Position numbers and translations under genes: made by a program. Source: JBHIAG01 sp046758465 (GTDB taxonomy: Bacteria > Acidobacteriota > Terriglobia > Acidiferrales > 2-02-FULL-67-57). From it: DNA of 16,265 nt. Below the pieces are notes generated by a model. The model made no database searches. It had not been told where the DNA came from and saw nothing but the letters and a program-made list of their open reading frames with translations. Of the stretch, positions 7,516 to 14,716 are shown piece after piece. Positions within the stretch are counted from its first letter, which is position 1. Each line of letters begins with the position of its first letter. The stretch covers positions 1 to 16,265 of the forward strand of contig JBHIAG010000047.1 of NCBI GenBank assembly GCA_046758465.1, read 5' to 3'.

Positions 7516-7585
7516 GCTTGTTTTTCAGCCAGCTTTTAGCCACGTTCACCCCGAGATTTCCACCATTGGCGGCTTCCTCATTGCC
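7516..7585 (+). promoter_or_regulatory. shared leader/promoter element, copy B, before the second radical SAM gene
   Basis: Ungapped partner of 6131-6200, about 70% identical, with most differences being transitions. The positions matching the promoter in copy A are TTGTTT (7518-7523), a 17-base spacer and CACGTT (7541-7546); this -10 is poor, so copy B may be a weaker or regulated promoter. The block CCATTGGCGGCT at 7563-7574 is identical to copy A. The flanking stem seen in copy A is mismatched here (CCACC opposite GGCGG), which argues against a conserved hairpin. GCCAGCAGGG recurs at 7645-7654, immediately before the ATG, so copy B has about 60 extra bases between block and gene. Confidence 0.58.
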
Positions 7586-7655
7586 CCCGCCGGGGCGGGC
7601 GGCTAGCTTGGCCGACCGGAGGGAAACCTCTTCGGGGGAGGCGCGCCAGCAGGGC

Positions 7656-8690
7656 ATGTCTACACTAAGAGCCATCCGCCGCCGGGTCCTCGCCTACCAC
7701 CGCCTGTGCCGTGAAGTCGGGTTGGTAGCCAAGGGCTTGTTGTCCACCCGGCATCCGATCCTGGCGCACATCATTCCCATTCGCCGCTGCAACCTTTCCT
7801 GTGCCTACTGCAACGAGTACGACACCTATTCGCCGCCGGTGCCCACCGAGGTGATGCTCCGGCGCATCGACCGGCTGGCCTCGTTCGGCACCACGATTAT
7901 TACCATCAGTGGCGGCGAGCCGCTCTTGCATCCCGACCTGGACGACCTCATCCGCCGCATCCGCTACCACGGCCGCCTCGCGGGTCTCATCACCAACGGC
8001 TACCTGCTCACTGCCGACCGCATCCGGCGGCTGAACCGTGCTGGCCTGGACTACCTGCAGATCAGCATCGACAACGTGCAGCCCGACGAGGTCTCGAAGA
8101 AGAGCCTGAAGGTGCTCGACCAGAAGCTCCGGTTGCTGGCCGACCACGCCGAATTTCACGTCAACATCAACTCCGTGCTCGGCAGCGGCGTGCGCAACTC
8201 TACGGATGCGTTGGTGATCGCTCACCGGGCCATCGAGCTCGGCTTCACCAGCACGGTAGGTGTCCTCCACGACGGCGAAGGCCAGCTCCGGCCCCTGAGC
8301 GAACTGGAGCAGCAAATCTTCCGCGTGATCATGCGCCTGGGGAAGAAGTCCTACGCCCGGCTCAACCAGTTCCAGTGGAAGATTGCGCAGGCCCAGCCCA
8401 ACGACTGGCGCTGCCGCGCCGGCTCCCGCTACCTCTATGTTTGCGAGGACGGGCTGGTGCACTACTGCTCGCAGCAGCGCGGCTACCCGGCCATTCCCCT
8501 GGAGGAGTACACACTGCAACTGCGGCAGCGCGAGTTCTACACCAAGAAGTACTGCGCACCCTACTGCACCATCTCCTGCGCGCAGCAGGTGGCGATGATT
8601 GACAACTGGCGCGCCCCCCAAACTGCGCTGCCGCCATTGCGTCATCCCGAACCGCTGGTGTCACTCCAGAGTCTCAACGCAGACGACTGA
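7656..8690 (+). CDS. radical SAM protein with auxiliary-cluster-like C-terminus
   Basis: 344 aa from ATG at 7656. CxxxCxxC is at Cys45, Cys49 and Cys52 (RRCNLSCAYC), then SGGEP at 85-89, LITNGYLLT and LQISIDNV, all typical of the radical SAM barrel. The C-terminal region has Cys253, Cys263, Cys271 and a CxxxCxxxC at 300, 304 and 308, which could hold one or two extra Fe-S clusters (SPASM-like). The open frame continues upstream to 7389, but that part is Pro/Ser-rich and overlaps the leader element, so I reject it. The ribosome binding site is not ideal: GGGGGAG at 7634-7640 is 15 bases away and AGGG at 7651-7654 is too close. Its leader is related to that of the radical SAM gene at 6227-7255, but the proteins themselves differ clearly outside the core motifs. 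Substrate unknown. Confidence 0.92.
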   Translation: MSTLRAIRRRVLAYHRLCREVGLVAKGLLSTRHPILAHIIPIRRCNLSCAYCNEYDTYSPPVPTEVMLRRIDRLASFGTTIITISGGEPLLHPDLDDLIRRIRYHGRLAGLITNGYLLTADRIRRLNRAGLDYLQISIDNVQPDEVSKKSLKVLDQKLRLLADHAEFHVNINSVLGSGVRNSTDALVIAHRAIELGFTSTVGVLHDGEGQLRPLSELEQQIFRVIMRLGKKSYARLNQFQWKIAQAQPNDWRCRAGSRYLYVCEDGLVHYCSQQRGYPAIPLEEYTLQLRQREFYTKKYCAPYCTISCAQQVAMIDNWRAPQTALPPLRHPEPLVSLQSLNADD

Positions 8691-8754
8691 ACCCCGCGCC
8701 CTCGACTCCCGACTCCACTCTCAGCGTTTGCGTCGTGGCCTGATTTCCACCGAG

Positions 8755-8776
8755 CCCCCAGGCTCCCGCCTGGGGG
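8755..8776 (+). terminator. strong GC hairpin after the second radical SAM gene
   Basis: CCCCCAGGC at 8755-8763 and GCCTGGGGG at 8768-8776 pair perfectly over nine bases around a TCCC loop, 65 bases after the stop. There is no T-tract after it, so it could be a factor-dependent terminator, an mRNA-stabilising stem or one of the small palindromic repeats that recur in this window. Confidence 0.5.
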
Positions 8777-8922
8777 ACAGCTATCTGCATGGGCTAATTA
8801 GAACACCACCAACTGGTGAGTTTGCTTGCGGGCGGGCGTGGCCTGCGGTAGCATGGCAACTCCGCTCCGCCCTCTTGGGGCGGGGCCTTGCCGGGGACTT
8901 CCTTCACCCTATGGGGGACGCC

Positions 8923-9210
8923 ATGAAGAAAGAGAGCCCTCTCCTGAGCCGGAGAGAATTCGTCGGGGCCCTGGCGGCAGCGATGGTGTTGCCGGCACTC
9001 GGCCCCGCGCCCATACGAGCGGACCCCGCATCTGTGCAGCAGCCACCGCCCGCACGGCCATACGACCCCCCGTATGGACGCACCCTGGAGCAGGAGCGGC
9101 GCGAGGCAGTCGAAAACATTGAGAAAGCCGTGAAGCCCATCCGGGAATTCGCAGTACCGGTTGGAACCGAGCCGGCGTTCATCTTCCGCGCCCGATTCAA
9201 GGGGCGCTAG
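8923..9210 (+). CDS. small Tat-signal protein preceding the amidase
   Basis: 95 aa. The N-terminus carries a twin-arginine signal, SRREFVGALAAAMVLPAL, so it should be exported folded or bound to a partner. The short mature part has a Pro-rich stretch, a charged helix (EQERREAVENIEKAV), and ends VPVGTEPAFIFRARFKG. That ending resembles the segment between Tat signal and catalytic domain in some secreted amidases (pattern of the type P-n-x-x-x-P-A-x-x-F), recalled from general knowledge of the family. The amidase gene follows 101 bases later without its own signal, so this may be the detached front of a once-fused gene or a true partner protein. ATG at 8923 is favoured by GGGGGA at 8913-8918; ATG at 8911 is in frame as an alternative. 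A small hairpin, CCGCCC 8867-8872 / GGGCGG 8878-8883, lies upstream. Confidence 0.75.
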   Translation: MKKESPLLSRREFVGALAAAMVLPALGPAPIRADPASVQQPPPARPYDPPYGRTLEQERREAVENIEKAVKPIREFAVPVGTEPAFIFRARFKGR

Positions 9211-9219
9211 ATTGGGTGG

Positions 9220-9280
9220 CACCGGCCTGCCCCGATCCCGCAGAGCGGGACAAGGCGAAGTCGCGGGCGTCTCGCCGGTG
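9220..9280. repeat. compound palindrome between Tat gene and amidase
   Basis: Outer arms CACCGGC (9220-9226) and GCCGGTG (9274-9280) are perfect inverted repeats. Inside them is a second hairpin, TCCCGC (9236-9241) / GCGGGA (9245-9250) with loop AGA. The 17-base inner string at 9235-9251 recurs with one difference at 16026-16042 near the rRNA operon, which suggests a dispersed palindromic repeat and not a gene-specific terminator. Confidence 0.6.
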
Positions 9281-9311
9281 TAGCGGGCCGCGGCGTTAGC
9301 GAGATCGAATC

Positions 9312-10712
9312 ATGTTGAGCGAAGACGTCCTCTACCTGCCGGTGGCCGAACTGGCGAAGAAGATTCGGGCGCGGGAAGTTTCGCCGGTCGAGCTGGCCGA
9401 GTCCTACCTGGCCCGTCTGGAACGCCTGGGACCGAAGCTGAACGCGGTGGCAACGCTCACGCGCGAACGTGGGCTGGAGGAGGCACGCGCGGCCGAGCGC
9501 GAAATTGCGGCGGGATATTATCGCGGGCCGCTCCACGGCATCCCGTACGGCGGCAAAGACCTGCTGGCTACGCGTGGTATCCCCACCACCTGGGGCGCGC
9601 CCCCCTACCGCAACCAAGTCTTTGACTACGACGCGACCGTGATCGAACGGCTGCGGGCGGCGGGGGCCGTGCTCATCGCCAAACTCGCCATGGTGGAACT
9701 GGCGGGCAGCGGCGGCTATCGCTACGCCTCGGCTTCCGCCACCGGCCCGGGCCTGAACCCCTGGAACACCGGCACGTGGTCGGGTGGGTCCTCTTCAGGC
9801 TCGGGCGCGGCGACCGCGGCAGCCCTGGTGGCGTTCGCGATTGGTTCAGAGACCTGGGGATCGATCCTGACCCCGTCGAGTTTTTGCGGCGTCACGGGCT
9901 TGCGGCCCAGCTACGGGCGGGTGAGCCGCTACGGGGCGATGGCGGTTTCCTGGACGCTGGACAAGCTCGGGCCGATGTGTCGCGCCGTGGACGACTGCGG
10001 GCTGGTGCTGGCGGCGCTGGCAGGCTACGACCCCAACGATGCCTCCACGCTTCCGGGGAGTTTCACCGACGAGCCGTTGCGCGGAGACTTACGCCATACG
10101 CGCATCGGCGTTGTGCCGGAGGACTTCGCAAAGAACGCCGAACCGGAAGTGGAGCGCGCCTTCAACGCCGCGCTGGAGGTTCTGGGCGGGTTTGGGGCAG
10201 AGCTCGAACCGGCCCCCCTGCCCGCCTTCCCCTACGCACCGGTGGCAGAAACGGTCATCGCCGCCGAAGCCGCAGCTTTTTTTGAAGAGCTGATCCAGAC
10301 CGGCAAGGTAGGCGAGCTGGTGGATGTGGCGCAGCAGGCCGGCATCGAGGCTGGGGCGCAGGTGAAAGCGGTGGATTACCTGAAAGCCATGCAGCTCCGG
10401 ACGTTGCTGCAGGCGGAATTCGCCCGGCTGTTCGAGAAGTTTGAGGTGCTGGTGGCGCCGAGCTTGCTCTTCGTCGCCTCGCCCATCGAAGCCGACCTCA
10501 ACACGGTCTTCAAAGGCTCGAGCGGCATCGGCGCGGCCGGCAACCTGCTCGGCCTGCCGGCGATTTCGGTTCCCTGCGGTTTTGGCAAGAATAATCTGCC
10601 CGCGGGCTTGTCAGTAGTGGGGAAGCCGCTCGACGAAGCTGCGGTGCTGCGGGTGGCGCGCGCCTACCAGCAGGCTACCAACTGGCACACGCGCCGGCCC
10701 CCCATCGCCTAG
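9312..10712 (+). CDS. amidase-signature family hydrolase
   Basis: 466 aa enzyme of the amidase signature family (GatA/FAAH-like), which hydrolyses carboxamides with a Ser-cisSer-Lys triad. Expected residues are Lys82 (YGGKDLLA), Ser160 (WSGGSSSGSG) and nucleophile Ser184 (ETWGSILTPSSFCG). The 24-residue distance between the two serines equals that in FAAH (Ser217 and Ser241). The nucleophile motif is WGSIL where GGSIR is commonest, so Gly and Arg are replaced by Trp182 and Leu186. There is no signal peptide, and no GatB or GatC is nearby, so a role as aminoacyl-tRNA amidotransferase is unlikely. ATG at 9312 has only a weak ribosome binding site; the frame is closed upstream by TAG at 9297-9299. 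The S9 peptidase follows after 19 bases, probably in the same operon. Substrate not predictable. Confidence 0.93.
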   Translation: MLSEDVLYLPVAELAKKIRAREVSPVELAESYLARLERLGPKLNAVATLTRERGLEEARAAEREIAAGYYRGPLHGIPYGGKDLLATRGIPTTWGAPPYRNQVFDYDATVIERLRAAGAVLIAKLAMVELAGSGGYRYASASATGPGLNPWNTGTWSGGSSSGSGAATAAALVAFAIGSETWGSILTPSSFCGVTGLRPSYGRVSRYGAMAVSWTLDKLGPMCRAVDDCGLVLAALAGYDPNDASTLPGSFTDEPLRGDLRHTRIGVVPEDFAKNAEPEVERAFNAALEVLGGFGAELEPAPLPAFPYAPVAETVIAAEAAAFFEELIQTGKVGELVDVAQQAGIEAGAQVKAVDYLKAMQLRTLLQAEFARLFEKFEVLVAPSLLFVASPIEADLNTVFKGSSGIGAAGNLLGLPAISVPCGFGKNNLPAGLSVVGKPLDEAAVLRVARAYQQATNWHTRRPPIA

Positions 10713-10731
10713 CTTCATTCAGGAGGTCACG

Positions 10732-12951
10732 ATGAAAGCAGGGTTTCGGGGTTCTCTCCTTCTGTTGATTGTTGTCTTTGTTGCTGCTTCGCTGGGCGCT
10801 GAGAAACGTCCGATGACGCCGCTCGATGTCGTCCACCTGCGCGCGGCCCGCAACGCCCAGCTTTCCCCGGACGGCCAATGGGTCGTCTTTGAGCTCTCGG
10901 TGCTGAACTGGGAGAAAGGGAAGCGCTACAGCGACATCTACGTTTCCTCGGTGGCGACGGGCGCGCAGCGCCGGATGACGTTTACCGACGAGGCGAGCGA
11001 GCAAAATCCTCGCTGGGCGCGCGACAGCATCCATTTTGCTTTCCTCTCCAACCGCGCGGATGGGAAGGAGAAGCAGCTCTACCTGATGCGGCGCGACGGC
11101 GGCGAAGCGCGGATAGTGCAGGGCCACAAAGGGCCGGTGGCCGATTTTGCCTTCAGCCGCGATGGCCGCTGGCTCGCCTACCGGGCGGGCAAACAAGACG
11201 AGGAGCAACTCTGGCTCGTGGCGCTCGACGCCGCCGAAGCGCAAGCCACGCAACTGACCCAGCACAGCACGCCCGTGCGGCGGTGGGTCTGGACGGAAGC
11301 GAGCGACCGCATCTACTTCAGCGCCCCTGAGCGCGTGGACAAAGACGACCAGAAACGCAAGGAGAAGAAATTCGACGTCGCGATCCGCAACCCGGAAAGA
11401 ATCGCCGCGCACCTGTGGTCCATTGATCTCGCAACCAAGCAGGAGCAGCGGTGGACGCAAGGGGAGTTCAGCGTCGGTTCGATTGTGGTCTCGCGTGACG
11501 CTCGCAAGGTGGCACTGCGGAGCCGGTCGCTCGATCGCTATGTGAGCGATGTCGAAGCCGCGGGGACTTACGGCGAAATCTATCTGCTGGACGTGGCCAG
11601 CGGGCGGCTGGAGCAGCTCACCAACAACCAAGTCGGCGAAAGCCAGCCCAGTTTTTCTCCCGACAGCCGCTGGATTGCCTTCTCATCCTGGGAAGATTTC
11701 GAAACGTACCGGCGCCGACGTGTCTATCTGCGTGCGGTGGATGGTGGCGACTGGCACGTGCTGCCAAAAGACTGGCCCTACGACGCCTCCATCGACTCCT
11801 GGAGCCCGGATTCCAAGACCATCTACTTTATCGGCGGGGTCGGTGTCGGCCGGCATCTGTTTGCTCTGGGTGTTCCCGATGGCCGGTTGCAACAAATCAC
11901 AAACGAGGAGGGGGCGGTCTTGGGCGGACTCGACCGCGACAGCGGCCTCTTCCTGCTCGGGTTCACCGATTCTCAGCAGCCGGCCGACTACTACGTGGTA
12001 GAGCCGGCGCGGCTGGCAGACCGGGCAGCGTGGCAGCGGGTGTCGAACGCGAACCCGCAGGTGGCCGAGCTGGCGCTGGGGAGCTACGAAACGATCCGTT
12101 GGCGTAGCACGGACGGCGTCGAGGTGGAAGGGCTGTTGATCAAGCCGGTGGGCTACGAGGAGGGGAAGCGGTATCCACTCATCGTGCAGATTCACGGGGG
12201 CCCCGCAGGCGCCTATGTCCACGCCTTCCCCGGCCGTTGGAGCAACTACGCCCACGTCTATGCGGGCGCAGGCTACGCGGTCTTCCAGCCTAACTACCGC
12301 GGCTCGTCGAACTACGGCGATGAGTTTCGGCGGCAGATTGCCGGTGACTACTTCCGGCAGGGGTACGAGGACATCATCAGCGGAGTGGACTACCTGATTG
12401 CGCGCGGCGTGGCCGACCCGGAAAAACTCGGCATGATGGGCTGGAGCGCGGGTGGGCATTGGTCGAACTGGACGCTGGTGTCCACCGACCGCTTCAAGGC
12501 CATCTCCTCGGGGGCAGGAGGGATGAACTGGATTTCGATGTACGCGCAGACCGACATCCAGTTTATCCGTGAGTTCTACTTTCGCGGTACGCCCTACGAG
12601 CACTGGGACCACTACGTGGAGGTCTCGCCGCTGCGCTACATTAAGAACGCGAAGACGCCAACGCTGATTCACGTCGGGCACGACGACGCGCGGGTGCCGC
12701 GGCCGCAGAGCGAGGAGCTGCACATGGCGCTGAAGAAGCTGGGCGTGCCGACCGAGTTTATTGTGTATCCGCGGATGCCCCACGGGCTGAGGGAGCCGCG
12801 CTACCAGTTGGTGAAGATGGTGAGCGAGTTCAACTGGTTTGAGAAGTGGCTCCGGGGCAAGGAAGGCTGGTTTGAGTGGAAGGAGCTGCTCGCGACGTTG
12901 CCGGGCGAAGAAAAGAAGGAAGAAAAAGCGGCGACGAGCAACCAGCCTTAG
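10732..12951 (+). CDS. secreted S9-family prolyl-oligopeptidase-type serine peptidase
   Basis: 739 aa. An N-terminal signal peptide (SLLLLIVVFVAASLGA) is followed by a beta-propeller built of PD40-like repeats at about 38-420 (AQLSPDGQWVVFE, NPRWARDSIHFAFLS, FAFSRDGRWLAYR, PSFSPDSRWIAFS, DSWSPDSKTIYFI). The C-terminal alpha/beta-hydrolase domain spans about 450-715. The catalytic triad is Ser572 (GWSAGGHW), Asp652 (HDDARVP) and His684 (MPHGL). The oxyanion region IHGGPAGAY is present. Length and order fit dipeptidyl-peptidase IV / acylaminoacyl-peptidase-like members, which release small units from peptides. A strong AGGAGGT at 10721-10727 precedes the ATG, and the amidase gene ends 19 bases earlier. 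The C-terminus is rich in Glu and Lys. Family call secure; precise specificity unknown. Confidence 0.95.
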   Translation: MKAGFRGSLLLLIVVFVAASLGAEKRPMTPLDVVHLRAARNAQLSPDGQWVVFELSVLNWEKGKRYSDIYVSSVATGAQRRMTFTDEASEQNPRWARDSIHFAFLSNRADGKEKQLYLMRRDGGEARIVQGHKGPVADFAFSRDGRWLAYRAGKQDEEQLWLVALDAAEAQATQLTQHSTPVRRWVWTEASDRIYFSAPERVDKDDQKRKEKKFDVAIRNPERIAAHLWSIDLATKQEQRWTQGEFSVGSIVVSRDARKVALRSRSLDRYVSDVEAAGTYGEIYLLDVASGRLEQLTNNQVGESQPSFSPDSRWIAFSSWEDFETYRRRRVYLRAVDGGDWHVLPKDWPYDASIDSWSPDSKTIYFIGGVGVGRHLFALGVPDGRLQQITNEEGAVLGGLDRDSGLFLLGFTDSQQPADYYVVEPARLADRAAWQRVSNANPQVAELALGSYETIRWRSTDGVEVEGLLIKPVGYEEGKRYPLIVQIHGGPAGAYVHAFPGRWSNYAHVYAGAGYAVFQPNYRGSSNYGDEFRRQIAGDYFRQGYEDIISGVDYLIARGVADPEKLGMMGWSAGGHWSNWTLVSTDRFKAISSGAGGMNWISMYAQTDIQFIREFYFRGTPYEHWDHYVEVSPLRYIKNAKTPTLIHVGHDDARVPRPQSEELHMALKKLGVPTEFIVYPRMPHGLREPRYQLVKMVSEFNWFEKWLRGKEGWFEWKELLATLPGEEKKEEKAATSNQP

Positions 12952-13053
12952 GTGCGCCGACGGGGGCGATCGGGCGTCCGCGGGAGTGTTGAGCAGTAGT
13001 TGTGCGTAGGAAACCTTCGGCGCACACCTACGTGTGTTTCAAGGTTGCACCAG

Positions 13054-13743
13054 ATGGGGAAACCAGCAGCGCAGGGGGTCAAGCCCTACCGCCGGCGCTA
13101 TGGTCGCATTGCGCGGCGCTTGAACGTCATCCTGCGCTGGCGTGATCTTGCGGGAAACTCTCACGAAGAAGCCGCGGAAACCGTGGTGCTCAGCCGGCAC
13201 GGCGGCCTGCTCCTATGCCGAACCCGGTTCAAGCCGGGCGAAGAAGCTTTCCTGTGGTGGCCGGAGCGGCAGCGGGGCGCACAAATGCGGATTGTCTACC
13301 GCCGCATCGGCGGAACCGAGGGGTTGGTCGAGGCGGGTTTCGAATTTGTTGACATCGAGAACTTCTGGGGAATCGAGTTTCCTCCCGCGACCGCGCCCTG
13401 GGAACGGCCCCGCCGCCGGCGCAGTGTGCGTATCCCGCGGCGCTTGAACGTCATGCTGCGCTGGCATGATGCCGCGGGAAATCCCCACGAAAAACCCGCA
13501 GAGACCGTGCTGCTCAGTCGGTACGGTGGCTTGGTCACGAGCGAAGCCTCGTTCAAGCGCGGCGAAGAAGCTTTCCTGTGGTGGCCGGAGCAGCGGCGGG
13601 GCGCATGGGTGCGGATTGTCGCCCGCCAAATGGGCGCAGTAGAGGGTTTGACCGAGCTGGCTTTCGAATTTGTTGACGTCAAGGATTTTTGGGGGATCGA
13701 GTTTCGTCCTGATATTGCGCCTTGGGAGCGTCCTCGTCCCTAA
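13054..13743 (+). CDS. tandem PilZ-like domain protein
   Basis: 229 aa from ATG at 13054 (AAGGTTG at 13041-13047 as ribosome binding site). An upstream TTG at 13000 is in frame but lacks support. The protein is two copies of one domain, residues 18-120 and 126-228, about two-thirds identical (69 of 103 by my count). Each copy begins with an Arg-rich string (RIxRRLNVxLRW), then ETVxLSRxGGL, GEEAFLWWPE, RIVxRxxG, FEFVDxxxFWGIEF and PWERPR. The order basic motif, then xxSxxGG, then a beta-rich body resembles PilZ domains, which bind cyclic di-GMP. The usual Asp/Asn of the DxSxxG motif is Val (copy 1) or Leu (copy 2), so c-di-GMP binding is doubtful. There is no signal peptide or membrane segment, so it is probably cytoplasmic. 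It follows the S9 gene after a 102-base gap that holds only weak inverted repeats. Confidence 0.8.
   Translation: MGKPAAQGVKPYRRRYGRIARRLNVILRWRDLAGNSHEEAAETVVLSRHGGLLLCRTRFKPGEEAFLWWPERQRGAQMRIVYRRIGGTEGLVEAGFEFVDIENFWGIEFPPATAPWERPRRRRSVRIPRRLNVMLRWHDAAGNPHEKPAETVLLSRYGGLVTSEASFKRGEEAFLWWPEQRRGAWVRIVARQMGAVEGLTELAFEFVDVKDFWGIEFRPDIAPWERPRP
13105..13737 (+). repeat. intragenic tandem duplication of a 309-bp unit
   Basis: Copy 1 is 13105-13413 and copy 2 is 13429-13737, offset exactly 324 bases (108 codons). Long matches persist in DNA, for example GCGGCGCTTGAACGTCAT near each start and GAAGAAGCTTTCCTGTGGTGG in shortened form within each copy, so the duplication is fairly recent or under gene conversion. 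Confidence 0.85.
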
Positions 13744-13745
13744 TG

Positions 13746-13761
13746 GCGCCGTGCGCGGCGC
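13746..13761. terminator. hairpin between convergent genes
   Basis: GCGCCG (13746-13751), loop TGCG, CGGCGC (13756-13761): a perfect six-pair GC stem lying exactly in the 20-base gap between two converging stop codons. It could end transcripts from both sides, but no T-tract follows on the plus strand. Confidence 0.5.
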
Positions 13762-13763
13762 GC

Positions 13764-14555
13764 TTATGGACTCGGGGGGGTCGCCTCGGCCGGTGGGGAG
13801 AGGAGTTGGTGGTCAAAGAAGCGGAGGATGAGGCGGGCGCGGAGGGTTTCGTCCACGACCCGGAGGATGTCGTCGCCCTGGATGAAGGTGGGGAAGAGGT
13901 GGTCGTCCACGGGCTCGCGATAGACCTCGACGCGCTGGAAGTAATCCTTGAGCACACCGCCGCGGCGGGCGGGAACGCTGCGGCCGAAGAGTTTGACGAT
14001 GTCGAGCTTGTCGGCGTCCACCCAGAGCAGGCCTTCGAAGAGGATTTTGCCGCGCGGCAGGGTGGTGGGGATGGCCTGGAAGACGAAGGTGTCGACTTCG
14101 TCGATGCGCTGGGTGCCGACGTAGTTGAACCGATAGAGGGAAAGATCCTCGGGCCGGACGGTAAACAGCGGCACTTCGCTCAGGTCGAAGAGTTCGACGC
14201 GCGTGATGGGCAGGTGTTGGAGCGAGGAGGTGGGACCTTCCACGATGCGGCCGATGCGCCGGCCCGTGGGGCTCAGGCTGACCTCCAGCACCTCGGTGAA
14301 CTCGCCGAGCACCGAGCCCGCGCCGTCCAGCTCCTGCAGTTTGATGGAGAGCCGGTAGGCATAGCGGGCGTGCGCCCGGGCGTACTCGACTTCCTTCTCG
14401 GCAAAACGCTGTACGATTTCTTCCAGCGGGCGGGGGAGAGGTGGCGGCGCAGCGGGCTCCTGCTCCGTCCGTACGGACGGGGCCTGGGGCAGAACCAGGG
14501 AGAAGCTGGCCAGCACTCCGAGCGCTAACCACAGAGTTTTTCCCCCTATCCCCAT
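13764..14555 (-). CDS. secreted protein of the outer-membrane lipoprotein-sorting type
   Basis: 263 aa from ATG at 14555, with a signal peptide (KTLWLALGVLASFSLVLPQ) and then a Pro-rich linker. A helix (EEIVQRFAEKEVEYARAHAR) leads into a beta-rich domain. The segments VRPEDLSLYRFNYVGTQ, IDEVDTFVFQAIP, GLLWVDADKLDIVKLFG and VEVYREPVDDHLFPTFIQGD match a pattern I associate with a conserved Acidobacteria periplasmic family annotated as outer-membrane lipoprotein-sorting or hypothetical. A TTG at 14564 would extend it by three codons. I prefer ATG because the promoter-like TGCTATCTT at 14563-14571 overlaps that TTG and places transcription start at or next to the ATG. No ribosome binding site is seen, which fits a leaderless message. 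Function is probably in the envelope; ligand unknown. Confidence 0.82.
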   Translation of the reverse strand: MGIGGKTLWLALGVLASFSLVLPQAPSVRTEQEPAAPPPLPRPLEEIVQRFAEKEVEYARAHARYAYRLSIKLQELDGAGSVLGEFTEVLEVSLSPTGRRIGRIVEGPTSSLQHLPITRVELFDLSEVPLFTVRPEDLSLYRFNYVGTQRIDEVDTFVFQAIPTTLPRGKILFEGLLWVDADKLDIVKLFGRSVPARRGGVLKDYFQRVEVYREPVDDHLFPTFIQGDDILRVVDETLRARLILRFFDHQLLSPPAEATPPSP

Positions 14556-14562
14556 ACAGGTC

Positions 14563-14571
14563 AAGATAGCA
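14563..14571 (-). promoter_or_regulatory. extended -10 element giving a probable leaderless transcript
   Basis: Minus strand TGCTATCTT, then seven bases, then ATG at 14555. Transcription normally starts about seven bases after the -10 hexamer, that is at the A of the ATG. There is no Shine-Dalgarno between, which agrees with leaderless translation. The same nine bases precede the SDR gene at 4638-5420. Confidence 0.5.
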
Positions 14572-14716
14572 CGAAACCCAGACCCAGGAGGATGTGGCGC
14601 GGAGGGGGCACCCGTGAGAGCGTGAGGGGAGGTAGGCAGTGGGTGTCAAGCCGCGCGGTGAAGGTTTTGACTTGGCGGAGGGGGTTAGGTAAGGATGGGC
14701 GCAGGGAGCCGGGAAG

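Noticed and set aside
7389..7655. N-terminal extension of the second radical SAM protein
   Set aside because: The 89 extra residues are Pro/Ser/Ala-rich without motif, and the DNA is the leader element shared with the first radical SAM gene.
9312..10712. GatA subunit of the Glu-tRNA(Gln) amidotransferase
   Set aside because: No gatB or gatC nearby, a divergent nucleophile motif, and neighbours that are a Tat protein and a secreted peptidase point to a catabolic amidase.
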